NCBI GenBank assembly: GCA_021837545.1
Contig: JAKBFR010000025.1
Span: 1 to 25,046, forward strand
Length of the DNA: 25,046 nucleotides
Direction of reading: 5' to 3'
DNA from: Bacillota bacterium
GTDB lineage: Bacteria; Bacillota_A; Clostridia; Clostridiales; Clostridiaceae
A model generated the notes under the pieces. That model searched no databases. It was not told where the DNA came from and worked only from the letters and a program-made list of their open reading frames with translations. Numbering within the stretch: the first letter of the stretch is position 1; each line of letters starts with the position of its first letter. The translations under genes and the position numbers were made by a program. Below are positions 1 through 8,342 of this stretch, one piece after another.

Positions 1-115
1 AATTTATAAAATCATGGGTAATTTGTATTTAAATATTTAATATTAAATTAATCTTAAATCAGATATATATGATATTCTAAGAAAAACAGAGATATTTAAA
101 GTAATTTAATTAATA

Positions 116-205
116 AGAGGGAATTGTTAACCATTGATCATTGATAATTGAACATTGATAATTAATCACCAAGTATAATTACGATTTGCAATGTGGGTAT
201 CTACA
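116..205 (+). repeat. Truncated copy of the 174-bp MITE-like element
   Basis: This stretch matches the right half of the element at 2129-2302: the GTTAAC centre, the ATTGAACATTGATAATT-type heptads, the AAGTATAATTACGATTTGCAATG segment (with small changes) and the terminal TATCTACA (198-205). The left half, with its TATAGATAAACAGG end, is missing. The copy has one 7-bp heptad fewer in its right arm than the 2129 copy. It lies beyond the prfC terminator. Nothing recognisable is seen in 1-115 except AT-rich sequence. Confidence 0.7.
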
Positions 206-218
206 TATTTACAGGTTC

Positions 219-261
219 AAAAAAGGAACAATCTATATATTTTATAAATTATTCCTTTTTC
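219..261 (-). terminator. Terminator of prfC
   Basis: The sequence forms a stem of AAAAAGGAAYAAT against ATTGTTCCTTTTTT when read on the minus strand, and the transcript ends in a run of U. It starts 27 bases after the prfC stop codon, so prfC is probably the last gene of its transcript. Confidence 0.7.
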
Positions 262-287
262 TCTATTCGTAATAATAACTTTTACTT

Positions 288-1883
288 TTAATCCTCACTT
301 TTCCCAACTGCTGAAAGAATTAATCCCTTGTTATGTTCAAGCGCCCAACTGATACCCCAATCATTTTGGAATATAAGTAAGTCTCTATCTTTAAGATCTT
401 TAACTTTCTTAGTATCTGAAGTTAAGTTTAAAGAATCCATTTCAATATCTTTATTTTCAATCCACCTTACATATCTATAAGCTAATCTATCCATCTTAAC
501 ATCAACGTTGTATTCGTTGTTTAATCTGTATTCTAAAACTTCAAATTGAAGTACACCAACAACTCCAACTATTATTTCTTCCATACCAATATGAGTTTCT
601 CTATATACTTGAATTGCTCCTTCTTGAGCAATTTGAGTAACACCTTTTACGAATTGTTTTCTTTTCATTGTATCTACTGGTCTTACTCTTGCAAAATGTT
701 CTGGTGCGAAAGCTGGTATTCCCTCAAATTTAAATTTATTTGATGGCATACATAAAGTATCTCCAATTGAGAATATACCTGGATCAAATACACCAATTAT
801 ATCTCCTGCATAAGCTTCTTCAATAATTTCTCTTTCTGCAGCTAAGAATTGTTGAGGTTGCGCAAGTTTAAGCTTTTTGCCCCCTTGCATATGCATAACT
901 TCCATTCCTTTTTTAAATTCTCCTGAACAAATTCTCATAAAGGCAATTCTATCTCTATGTGCCTTATTCATATTTGCTTGAATTTTAAATACGAAAGCAG
1001 AGAAATTTTTATCCATAGGATCGATTTCCCCTATGCTTGAATTTCTTGGAAGTGGTGCTGAAGTCATTCCTAAGAAATGCTCTAAAAATGGTTCAACTCC
1101 AAAGTTAGTTAAAGCAGATCCAAAGAATACTGGTGTTAAATCTCCTTCTCTTACCTTTTTAGGATCAAGTTCATCTCCTGCAATATCCAAAAGTTCAATA
1201 TCTTCCATAAGCTTATCATGAAGTGGTATTCCAAGTAGATCCTTGAATATCTCATCATTAACATCACCTTCTGTTGACGTAACTTCTGTTTGACCATGAT
1301 TTCCGGCATTAAAAGCTAAAACTCTCTTGTTTTGCCTTTCATAAACTCCCTTAAATTCTTTACCTGACCCTATTGGCCAATTTATCGGATAAGTCTTTAT
1401 TCCAAGTTCATTTTCAATATCGTCAAGAAGCACAAATGGATCCTTTGCTTCTCTATCCATCTTATTTATAAATGTAAATATAGGAATTCCGCGAAGTGCA
1501 CAAACTTGAAATAATTTTCTTGTTTGATCTTCTATACCCTTTGCGGCATCAATAACCATTACCGCACTATCTGCTGCCATAAGTGTTCTATATGTATCTT
1601 CTGAGAAGTCTTGGTGACCTGGAGTATCTAATATATTTATGCAATATCCATCATAATTAAATTGCATAACAGAAGAAGTAACAGAAATACCTCTTTGCTT
1701 TTCAATTTCCATCCAGTCAGAAACTGCATGTTTAGAAGCCTTTCTTGCCTTAACAGAACCTGCAAGCCTTATAGCTCCTCCATAAAGTAATAATTTTTCC
1801 GTAAGTGTAGTTTTACCAGCATCAGGATGAGAAATAATTGCAAATGTTCTTCTTTTTTCAATTTCTTTTATATAATCAGCCAA
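288..1883 (-). CDS. prfC: Peptide chain release factor 3 (RF3)
   Basis: This cytoplasmic translational GTPase removes RF1 and RF2 from the ribosome after peptide release. The 531-residue length is normal for RF3. Visible GTPase motifs are the P-loop SHPDAGKT (18-25), switch I RGISVTSSVMQF (64-75), DTPGH (86-90) and NKMD (140-143). The His-Pro-Asp-Ala P-loop and the absence of the elongation-factor G domains IV and V separate it from EF-G. The start codon is TTG at 1883. It is supported by AGGAGG seven bases upstream and by the family-typical beginning ADYIKEIEKRRTFAIISHPD. The gene stands alone, with its own promoter and a terminator directly behind it. It is an ordinary housekeeping gene with no sign of damage. 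Confidence 0.97.
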   Translation of the reverse strand: MADYIKEIEKRRTFAIISHPDAGKTTLTEKLLLYGGAIRLAGSVKARKASKHAVSDWMEIEKQRGISVTSSVMQFNYDGYCINILDTPGHQDFSEDTYRTLMAADSAVMVIDAAKGIEDQTRKLFQVCALRGIPIFTFINKMDREAKDPFVLLDDIENELGIKTYPINWPIGSGKEFKGVYERQNKRVLAFNAGNHGQTEVTSTEGDVNDEIFKDLLGIPLHDKLMEDIELLDIAGDELDPKKVREGDLTPVFFGSALTNFGVEPFLEHFLGMTSAPLPRNSSIGEIDPMDKNFSAFVFKIQANMNKAHRDRIAFMRICSGEFKKGMEVMHMQGGKKLKLAQPQQFLAAEREIIEEAYAGDIIGVFDPGIFSIGDTLCMPSNKFKFEGIPAFAPEHFARVRPVDTMKRKQFVKGVTQIAQEGAIQVYRETHIGMEEIIVGVVGVLQFEVLEYRLNNEYNVDVKMDRLAYRYVRWIENKDIEMDSLNLTSDTKKVKDLKDRDLLIFQNDWGISWALEHNKGLILSAVGKSED

Positions 1884-1939
1884 AGCTAAATCCTCCTATT
1901 TAATATAAAAATTATTTAAAGTACGTCTTTATTAATCTA

Positions 1940-1968
1940 TTTTTACACTTTTTTAAGTCTTTCGTCAA
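1940..1968 (-). promoter_or_regulatory. Candidate sigma-A promoter of prfC
   Basis: Read on the minus strand there is TTGACG, 17 bases, then TAAAAA, placed about 55 bases before the prfC start. The -35 box is strong, the -10 box is weaker. This is inferred from pattern only. Confidence 0.5.
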
Positions 1969-2128
1969 TATGTTTAATCCACAATCTTCAATGCTTTACA
2001 GCCTTAAACTGTTGATAACTTATTAATATGTTATCTAAACTGTATGTTATTAAAAAAATTCTATTTTTCCTCATTATTAACTGATATAGTATAACATATT
2101 TCATATGCTATGTACATTCAATATTATA

Positions 2129-2302
2129 TATAGATAAACAGGTACAAAGTTGTACTTATTCATCAATTAAATTGGTAATTTAAAAGTGTTGATTGTCAAT
2201 GTTCAATGCTCAATTGTTAACCATTGAGCATTGAACATTGATAATTGAACATTGATAATTAATCGCCAAGTATAAGTACGATTTATAATGTAGGTATCTA
2301 TA
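2129..2302 (+). mobile_element. 174-bp MITE-like element, full copy
   Basis: The element begins TATAGATAAACAGG and ends GTAGGTATCTATA, giving 8-bp terminal inverted repeats (TATAGATA/TATCTATA) inside a TA-rich context. The interior is a long imperfect palindrome centred on GTTAAC and made of 7-bp units of the type TCAATGN on one arm and CATTGAN on the other. Copies of exactly the same overall length lie at 4314-4487 and 6817-6990, and a half copy at 116-205. There is no coding capacity. The short inverted ends and the possible TA target fit a non-autonomous element of the IS630/mariner kind, but no transposase is present in this window to confirm it. Confidence 0.75.
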
Positions 2303-2473
2303 TACAATTATTAAATTCCTCAAAATAATATTAAAAAATCAATATTCCATATGTTAATATTTAGAATTTTATGGTAATATACAATTAAATGTATTTGTTT
2401 ACATAATCATATTATTATATTAACAATACGACAAGGCATATTCTAGAAAATACTGATTTAAAGGAGATACATA

Positions 2474-4195
2474 ATGAGCATTACAATATTAAAAAATACT
2501 ACTGAAAAATTAAAAAGTAATATGAAAGACTTTCCTATACGAAAAAAATTATTCACATCATTTGTGGCAATATTAATTCTTGGATGTTTAGCCTCTGGAT
2601 TAGGTTTAATATTTATCCAGGTAACTAACGCTTCGTATAAAAGCACTTTAAAAAATTATGGATTTGCGCAAGGAGATATAGCGAAACTTGGAATTCAAAT
2701 TCAACGTTCAAGAGCTCTCATAAGAGATATTTTATTAGTAGATAATTCTGCTGCTAAAACCCAAAGTAAGACTTCTCTTGATGGTTGTAACGATATAATT
2801 CATACACTGTTGCCAATAGTTGAAGCTGGAAGTTTAACTTCAATAGAAAAAGAAAAATTTAATAAGCTCTCAGAAAACTTAGCTAACTATGAAATTGTTA
2901 GAGATCGTGTTGTTTCTTTTGAATTATCAAACAAACATGAACAAGCTTTAAGTTTACTTCAATCACAAGATGTGCCTCTAATGAATGAAATTTCAGCTAA
3001 TATCGATCAGTTACTACAATCAAAAATTGATACAGCTACAATCTTAGAGGACAAGCTAAATTCATTGCAAATTATTGGAACTGTTATTATTATACTTTTT
3101 GTAATTTTTGCATTTTATCTTACTTTATATTTATCAAAATATATTAATTCTATTATAAGCAAGCCAATAGAAGATATGCAAATAGTTGCAAAGGAAATGG
3201 CTAAAGGAAATTTAAATGTTTCGATAAATGTAGATTCAAAAGATGAAGTTGGACAATTAGCAAATTCATTTTCAGATATGATTATAATTCTTAAATCTTA
3301 TATTCATGATATAAGCCATGTTTTAGGAAACATTTCAAATGGAAATTTAAATGTTTCTATAAATCAAGATTATAAAGGTAATTTTTCAGAAATAAAAGAT
3401 TCTATTAGCAATATTTTAGAATCTTTAAATGATGTATTTTCAAACATTAAAGAAGCAACTTGTCAAGTTAATGCTGGCTCACAACAAGTTGCTAGTACTG
3501 CTCAAGTATTATCACAAGGTGCCACAGATCAAGCGTGTGCAGTAGAAGAACTTTCAGCCTCTATGGGCCAAATAAATGAACAAGTACAAAATACTGCTAC
3601 AAATGCGAATACCACTAATACTATTTCGCTTAAGCTAGTTGATAATATAGAAAAAAGTAATAATCAAATGAAAGAAATGTTAGTTGCTATGACCGATATT
3701 GAAAAATCCTCAAGTGCAATTAAAAACATTATCAATGCAATTGATGATATAGCTGAACAAACTAATTTACTTGCTTTAAACGCTGCCATAGAAGCTGCAA
3801 GAGCTGGTGACTCTGGAAAAGGGTTTGCAGTTGTAGCTGAAGAAGTAAGAAAGTTATCTAATCAAAGTTCATCTGCCGCAAAGCAAACCTCTATACTTAT
3901 TCAAGAATCAATGAATTCTGTAAATAGGGGCAGGAACTTAGCTGATAGTACAGCAGAATCCTTATTAGAAGTAGTAGAAAATGTGAAAAAATCTACTGTA
4001 TTAGTTTCTCAAATCTCTTTAGCTTCTGATGAACAAGCGCAATCTATTAAACAAGTAAATAATGGTATACTTGAAATTTCCGATGTTGTTCAATCAAATT
4101 CTGCAACAGCAGAAGAAAGTGCTGCTGCAAGTGAGGAATTAATGGCACAAGCAGAAACATTAAATAAAATGATTGAACATTTTAAACTTAAGTAA
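2474..4195 (+). CDS. Methyl-accepting chemotaxis protein with periplasm-type sensor
   Basis: This is a membrane chemoreceptor that passes ligand information to CheA/CheW. The order is: short cytoplasmic N-terminus; membrane helix 1 (about 27-50); an extracellular helical region of about 145 residues that fits a four-helix-bundle sensor; membrane helix 2 (about 199-219); HAMP (about 220-273). A second HAMP-like stretch follows (275-320), recognisable by the repeated GNLNVSIN motif at 245-252 and 290-297. The coiled signalling domain has the invariant hairpin tip [21 protein letters not shown] at about 424-444. ATG at 2474 is preceded by AAAGGAG. The ligand cannot be read from the sequence. The palindromic element at 4207 starts 11 bases after the stop codon. 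Confidence 0.95.
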   Translation: MSITILKNTTEKLKSNMKDFPIRKKLFTSFVAILILGCLASGLGLIFIQVTNASYKSTLKNYGFAQGDIAKLGIQIQRSRALIRDILLVDNSAAKTQSKTSLDGCNDIIHTLLPIVEAGSLTSIEKEKFNKLSENLANYEIVRDRVVSFELSNKHEQALSLLQSQDVPLMNEISANIDQLLQSKIDTATILEDKLNSLQIIGTVIIILFVIFAFYLTLYLSKYINSIISKPIEDMQIVAKEMAKGNLNVSINVDSKDEVGQLANSFSDMIIILKSYIHDISHVLGNISNGNLNVSINQDYKGNFSEIKDSISNILESLNDVFSNIKEATCQVNAGSQQVASTAQVLSQGATDQACAVEELSASMGQINEQVQNTATNANTTNTISLKLVDNIEKSNNQMKEMLVAMTDIEKSSSAIKNIINAIDDIAEQTNLLALNAAIEAARAGDSGKGFAVVAEEVRKLSNQSSSAAKQTSILIQESMNSVNRGRNLADSTAESLLEVVENVKKSTVLVSQISLASDEQAQSIKQVNNGILEISDVVQSNSATAEESAAASEELMAQAETLNKMIEHFKLK

Positions 4196-4206
4196 ATTAC
4201 TCTGCC

Positions 4207-4265
4207 GAAATGAAGGTCATGCATTTTGTTCAGGTTACGTTCCACAAAAGCATGACCTTCATTTC
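4207..4265 (-). repeat. Palindromic 3' element, short form (copy A)
   Basis: It has a 16-bp perfect stem, GAAATGAAGGTCATGC at 4207-4222 against its complement at 4250-4265. On the minus strand the loop side begins TTTTGTGGAACGTAACCTGA, which corresponds to the conserved loop TTTTGTGNAGTGTTGCATCA of copies C and D. The flanks (GCCGAAAT on the left; TTTCTAGTTTG and a CATAGTATAGGTATAACTT segment on the right) are shared with copy B. The preceding chemoreceptor ends at 4195, so its stop codon lies within the shared left flank. There is no clear U-tract, so it is not a standard terminator. Confidence 0.75.
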
Positions 4266-4313
4266 TAGTTTGAGTATATTTTCATAGTATAGGTATAACT
4301 TAGCAGTTTAGGA

Positions 4314-4487
4314 TATAGATAAACAAAACTAAAACTATACTTATGCGTGGCAATTTAATTATCAATGTTCAATTGTCAATGCTCAAGACTAGCCAATGAA
4401 AATTGATCATTGAGCATTGATAATTTGTAACTTTGAATTACCAAACTAATTTATTAATAAATATAACTTTGTCATTGGGTATCTATA
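4314..4487 (-). mobile_element. 174-bp MITE-like element, full copy
   Basis: The ends are TATAGATA (4314) and TATCTATA (4487), and the total length is identical to the copies at 2129 and 6817. Read on the minus strand it aligns with the 2129 copy, including the TCAATGN heptads, but it is the most diverged of the three in its outer arms. It lies between the palindromic element behind the chemoreceptor and the terminator at 4522. Confidence 0.7.
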
Positions 4488-4521
4488 TACTCTTCTACTT
4501 CAAATAATATACCTTAAATTT

Positions 4522-4560
4522 ACCTTAAGATATCTTCAGATAATCTTAAGGTTTTATTTG
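4522..4560 (+). terminator. Terminator, probably of the 2474-4195 chemoreceptor transcript
   Basis: ACCTTAAGAT (4522-4531) pairs with ATCTTAAGGT (4543-4552), followed by TTTATTTG. If this is the real end of the chemoreceptor transcript, the palindrome at 4207 and the MITE at 4314 lie inside its 3' untranslated region. The rest of the gap up to 4779 is AT-rich, and I see no convincing promoter in it. Confidence 0.6.
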
Positions 4561-4779
4561 CTTAAAAAGCACCAAATATCAGTGTAATAAGTGTATGATA
4601 TTAAGTAATAAGGAAATTATGATAAAATAACATTTTTCTTCTTGTTTTAATATTATTTTTATAAATTACCAAAATATTCATTAATTGTCTGTATAGTACA
4701 ATGAAAAGTTAGATATTATTTTAGTTTTAACTTTTTTTTGTATTACTATATTAATTTTTTTAATAAAAGGAGGATTATT

Positions 4780-6636
4780 ATGATAAAAGGAATGAGTAAA
4801 GCAACCTCATTAATAGTAGCTGCAGCAACTATTCTTTCTATAGTACCTGCAAGTGCTGCTGATTACAAAAAAATTGATTCAGAGGATGGTATAATCTACG
4901 ATGCAGTAGCATACAAAGATGGTGCAGCACTTATCGATGGAGAAATCGAAGACATCGATGGAGCTTATTACTTAAATGATGGTAACTACCTTGAATTAGA
5001 AGATGTTGATTCAGGTTCAGATTACACTTCATATGGTACTAAATATGCTAATGTTGATGACGGAGATTACTTCGTAAATTTAGAAACTGGTTCAGTTACA
5101 GATGATGATTTAAATGATGATGATTTAGATGATGCTGCATCAGCATTAAGAAAGAAAATCAAGGAATCGGATAGATACCTAGATTCAATTTCGACACCGA
5201 ATGCAACTGTGTTTGGTGATACAGATATAGCTGACTTAACTGAAATTGCAGGAAATAAATTTGGCGAGCCTTGGTATGAAGCTAACATTGCTGAAGATAA
5301 ATCTGCTTCAAGCAATATTTCAAAAACCGGCTTAACAGATAGTGGAATTCCTTACTTTACCGTATATACAGATACAAAAGGAAACTATATCGATGCAGAT
5401 TACAACTTAGGAAAAATTAAAGTTTCAACAACTAATGATGGAGTGGCTGTGACAACATCAGCAGCAGTAACAATAGAAAACACAAAAGATACTTATGACT
5501 TAAGAGGTAGAGATGATACTTACGCTAAAATTAAACAAAGCGTAACATTAGGACAAGACTCTAATTATATATATAGATATGCAATAATTTCAGTAACAAC
5601 AACCTCTGATAAAAATGGACAAGTGTTTATAAATAATAGAGCATTTAATATTACTTCTGGTGCACCTAGTACTGCTTCTACTGTAGATTTAAAAGTTATT
5701 CAAAAAATATCTAAAACTCAAGATGGTGATGATATTGATGATGCAAAATATTCAAAAACTGTTACTAACTATGTAATTGGTGATGACGATGCAAAATTAA
5801 CAGGTAGCAATGAGGACAATTATCTTAATTTAGCTAAAGATACTACTGATACTACTAAAGCAAGAGTTATTGGTGGAAAATTAGTATTATTCCAAGTTCA
5901 AAATAATTCTAATGATGATAATGTTAAAGTTCAAGCAGCTACATTAAAGCAAAAGAATGGCTACTACTATACTGATGTTGAAGACAGTGCAAATATAACA
6001 GCAGAATTTAATGACGATCTTGATAAGACAGCATTTGATACTGATGTAGATGGAAATATTTATGTATTAGAGTCCGGATATGTTAAAAAATTTGATGGTA
6101 CTGATGATTGGGACAAAGTTTACAAAATAGATGGATCAATGGATGCATTATCAGTTTATGATAAAAATAACATGGTTGTATGGAGCCAAGATGATGAAGT
6201 TTATTCATTAATCCATAAAACAACAACTGATGGAGATACAACAGTTGAAACTCCAGTTGTAAGTGCTGGATGGTCTCAAGCTACTGATGGAACTTGGACT
6301 TATGTAAATACTGATGGAATTAAAGCTACAGGTTGGTTAAACTTAGGTGGTGTTTGGTACTACTTAAAAGCTGACGGTGTTATGGCCACAGGTTGGGTTC
6401 TTGATGTATCAACTTGGTATTACTTAAATCCAATATCAACTGGTACACAAGGTGCAATGAAAACTGGTTGGATTCTTGACGGATCAACTTGGTACTTCTT
6501 AAACGGATCAGGAGCAATGAAGACTGGTTGGATTAATGATAATGGTATTTGGTACTATTTATATTCAAATGGTTCTATGGCTGCTAATACAGTAATTAAC
6601 GGATATAGGTTGTCTTCCAGTGGAGCTTTAATATAG
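4780..6636 (+). CDS. Secreted cell-wall-binding repeat protein, paralogue of the 22919-24601 product
   Basis: This is a 618-residue exported protein with no recognised enzyme domain. ATG at 4780 follows AAAGGAGG by six bases; a longer frame from a TTG at 4738 would overlap that ribosome binding site and is rejected. A signal peptide (about 1-27, ending PASAA) is followed by a large unassigned region (28-495). That region is acidic near residues 105-125 (runs of Asp) and ends in a segment rich in VYDKNNMVVW-type strands. The C-terminus (about 497-618) has five or six aromatic repeats of the GW...WYYL...G.M.TG type (choline-binding/CW_binding_1 family), which would hold it on the wall. One repeat carries an extra six-residue insert (ISTGTQ). 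Signal peptide, N-terminal region and repeats all resemble the 22919-24601 protein, on the other strand. A structural surface protein is likely; its ligand is unknown. Confidence 0.85.
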   Translation: MIKGMSKATSLIVAAATILSIVPASAADYKKIDSEDGIIYDAVAYKDGAALIDGEIEDIDGAYYLNDGNYLELEDVDSGSDYTSYGTKYANVDDGDYFVNLETGSVTDDDLNDDDLDDAASALRKKIKESDRYLDSISTPNATVFGDTDIADLTEIAGNKFGEPWYEANIAEDKSASSNISKTGLTDSGIPYFTVYTDTKGNYIDADYNLGKIKVSTTNDGVAVTTSAAVTIENTKDTYDLRGRDDTYAKIKQSVTLGQDSNYIYRYAIISVTTTSDKNGQVFINNRAFNITSGAPSTASTVDLKVIQKISKTQDGDDIDDAKYSKTVTNYVIGDDDAKLTGSNEDNYLNLAKDTTDTTKARVIGGKLVLFQVQNNSNDDNVKVQAATLKQKNGYYYTDVEDSANITAEFNDDLDKTAFDTDVDGNIYVLESGYVKKFDGTDDWDKVYKIDGSMDALSVYDKNNMVVWSQDDEVYSLIHKTTTDGDTTVETPVVSAGWSQATDGTWTYVNTDGIKATGWLNLGGVWYYLKADGVMATGWVLDVSTWYYLNPISTGTQGAMKTGWILDGSTWYFLNGSGAMKTGWINDNGIWYYLYSNGSMAANTVINGYRLSSSGALI

Positions 6637-6714
6637 TTTATTAAAATATTGTACTTTAAGCTTCATGAATTAATTTATAATTTGTTATTTAAATAATTTC
6701 ATTTGATTAATAAT

Positions 6715-6755
6715 AAGGTTGTTTCAAAAAATATATTTTGAGACAACCCTTATAC
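6715..6755 (+). terminator. Hairpin terminator after the 4780-6636 gene
   Basis: AAGGTTGTTTCAAAA pairs with TTTTGAGACAACCCTT around an AT loop, about 80 bases after the stop codon. The U-tract is poor, but the stem and its position fit transcription termination. Confidence 0.6.
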
Positions 6756-6816
6756 TTCTGCTAATTTCTAAGTAATTTGTTATTTTTATAATAGTCAATT
6801 CTATATCTTAATTAAC

Positions 6817-6990
6817 TATAGATACCCTCATTGTAAATCATACTTATACTTGATGATTAATTATCAATGTTCAATTATCAATGCTCAATGGTTAACAATT
6901 GAAAATTGAGCACTGAACATTGACAATTCGTACTTTTAAATCACCAATCTAATTGATGAATAAGTACAATTTTGCACCTGTTTATCTATA
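6817..6990 (-). mobile_element. 174-bp MITE-like element, full copy abutting a stop codon
   Basis: On the minus strand it begins TATAGATAAACAGGTGC and ends GAGGGTATCTATA, very close to the 2129 copy in both outer arms. Its total length is the same although the 7-bp heptads are distributed differently between the two arms. The right boundary (6990) is directly next to the TAG stop codon of the phosphodiesterase gene (6991-6993), so the gene's 3' untranslated region would begin with the element. Confidence 0.75.
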
Positions 6991-8052
6991 CTATATATCT
7001 AAAGTATACATATTTGCTTTTAATTTATTTAACAGCTCAACTTCATTTGTAATTATACTATCAACACCAACCTCTATGACTTTCTGCATATCTTCCATAT
7101 TATTAACTGTATAAGTATTTACTTTTATTCCCGCTTTTTTAATTTCTTGCATATATGCTTTATTTAAAATACTAGGGAAATATGGATGATAGCATTCTAC
7201 AGAAATAGCTTTTAAATATTTAGGTATATTAACAAGAATAGATTCTGCTAAAGCTCCTAAAGTTATTCTTTTTTTAGCAGATAGATTCTTATTCATTTTT
7301 ATTCTTTGATCTTCGAGCTTCCTTATTTTAATTAAACTCATATGGTTAAAACTCGAAATTATAACTCTATCTCTTAAATTAAAATTATCAATCATTGTTA
7401 AAACTTTTTCTTCTAATCCCTTATATTCAATAACACTATTTTTAAGTTCTAAATTTAATACCTTTAAATCTGAGTGTGCAACAAGTTCTAATAATTCTCT
7501 TAATGTAGGTATTTCTTCTCCACCCCTATTTTGAAAATATTCAACCTCTGCTATAGTATAATCTCCTATTTTTAAATTCTTTATATTATCTGTATTCAAA
7601 TTATCAAATATTCCTACCATATCCAATTTTGAATCTTGAATTTTATCAAAGGACAATTCTTTTAAATAAGTCATTTTTTTTAACATTTCACTATTTACTA
7701 ATTGCATTTTTTTGAATTGTTCATTATCTATAATTTGTAAGTCTTCTAAAATCTTTGATTCTAAATATACCATTTCTTCTAATGCATCAGTTTTTAAAGC
7801 TTGAACCCTTGGTACGCTTTTTGTTCTAAATATTTTTAGCTCATCTAAAGTGTAGTCTTTAACAAAACCATGGCCATTAGTCGTTCTATCTAAGGTTTCA
7901 TCGTGAATAATAACTGGTATTCCCTCTTTAGAAAGCTGAACATCTGTTTCAATGCCATCTGCTTCATATTCAATTGCCTTCTTAAAAGCTAACATAGTAT
8001 TTTCATCAAATTTTCCACTATAACCTCTATGTGCGATATTCAAAATCCCCAA
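6991..8052 (-). CDS. Glycerophosphodiester phosphodiesterase with a family-atypical insertion
   Basis: The enzyme hydrolyses glycerophosphodiesters to glycerol 3-phosphate and an alcohol such as choline or ethanolamine. The TIM-barrel active-site set is present: His8-Arg9 (AHRG), Glu17 (ENT), Glu35 and Asp37 (GIETDVQLS), His50 (IIHDETLDRTTNG), Glu202 and Lys204 (LELK), and a C-terminal VNTYTVN/ITNE region. No signal peptide or membrane helix is seen, so it should be cytoplasmic. At 353 residues it is longer than the usual 240-250. The excess is a charged, Lys/Glu/Leu-rich helical insertion (about 78-178) placed exactly where the family normally runs from the YTLDEL segment to IPTLREL. The start is TTG at 8052, with GGGAGG seven bases upstream. 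Confidence 0.93.
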   Translation of the reverse strand: MGILNIAHRGYSGKFDENTMLAFKKAIEYEADGIETDVQLSKEGIPVIIHDETLDRTTNGHGFVKDYTLDELKIFRTKSVPRVQALKTDALEEMVYLESKILEDLQIIDNEQFKKMQLVNSEMLKKMTYLKELSFDKIQDSKLDMVGIFDNLNTDNIKNLKIGDYTIAEVEYFQNRGGEEIPTLRELLELVAHSDLKVLNLELKNSVIEYKGLEEKVLTMIDNFNLRDRVIISSFNHMSLIKIRKLEDQRIKMNKNLSAKKRITLGALAESILVNIPKYLKAISVECYHPYFPSILNKAYMQEIKKAGIKVNTYTVNNMEDMQKVIEVGVDSIITNEVELLNKLKANMYTLDI

Positions 8053-8195
8053 ATTATTTCCTCCCTCTGTATTTCAAAAGTATTTAATTATATCCTAATA
8101 GGTTTAATATCGTTTACATATATTTAAATTTTATTTTATAATTTATTGATATATATACATATTTTACACCTATTTCAATTATATTACTACATATA

Positions 8196-8247
8196 AAAAT
8201 ACCTGTTTAATATGCAAAATATAAAGCATATTAGACAGGTATTTTTA
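8196..8247 (-). terminator. Strong bidirectional terminator
   Basis: AAAATACCTGTTTAATATGC pairs almost perfectly with GCATATTAGACAGGTATTTT, with U-runs on both strands. It serves the minus-strand gene ending at 8343, with the 3' hairpin module in between. The rest of 8053-8195 is AT-rich upstream sequence of the phosphodiesterase gene. Confidence 0.8.
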
Positions 8248-8261
8248 TCTGATATCTGTAA

Positions 8262-8290
8262 CACTCCCATCCAATCCAAGGGAGAAAGTG
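8262..8290 (-). repeat. Diverged 3' hairpin module (ACTT...GTT type)
   Basis: On the minus strand it reads ACTTTCTCCC, a loop, then GGGAGTGTT, between the stop codon at 8343 and the terminator at 8196. The layout (ACTT, five-base stem, GTT) and the neighbouring TATGTGATTC segment resemble the module behind the 20916 gene. This is a weak member of the family. Confidence 0.45.
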
Positions 8291-8342
8291 AATCACATAA
8301 AATCAAATATTGTACAGTGTGAAAGTTCAATCAAATATAATT

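Noticed and set aside
4738..4779. TTG start giving a 14-residue longer wall-binding protein
   Set aside because: It would put the AAAGGAGG site inside the coding region and place MYYYINFFNKRRII in front of a normal signal peptide.
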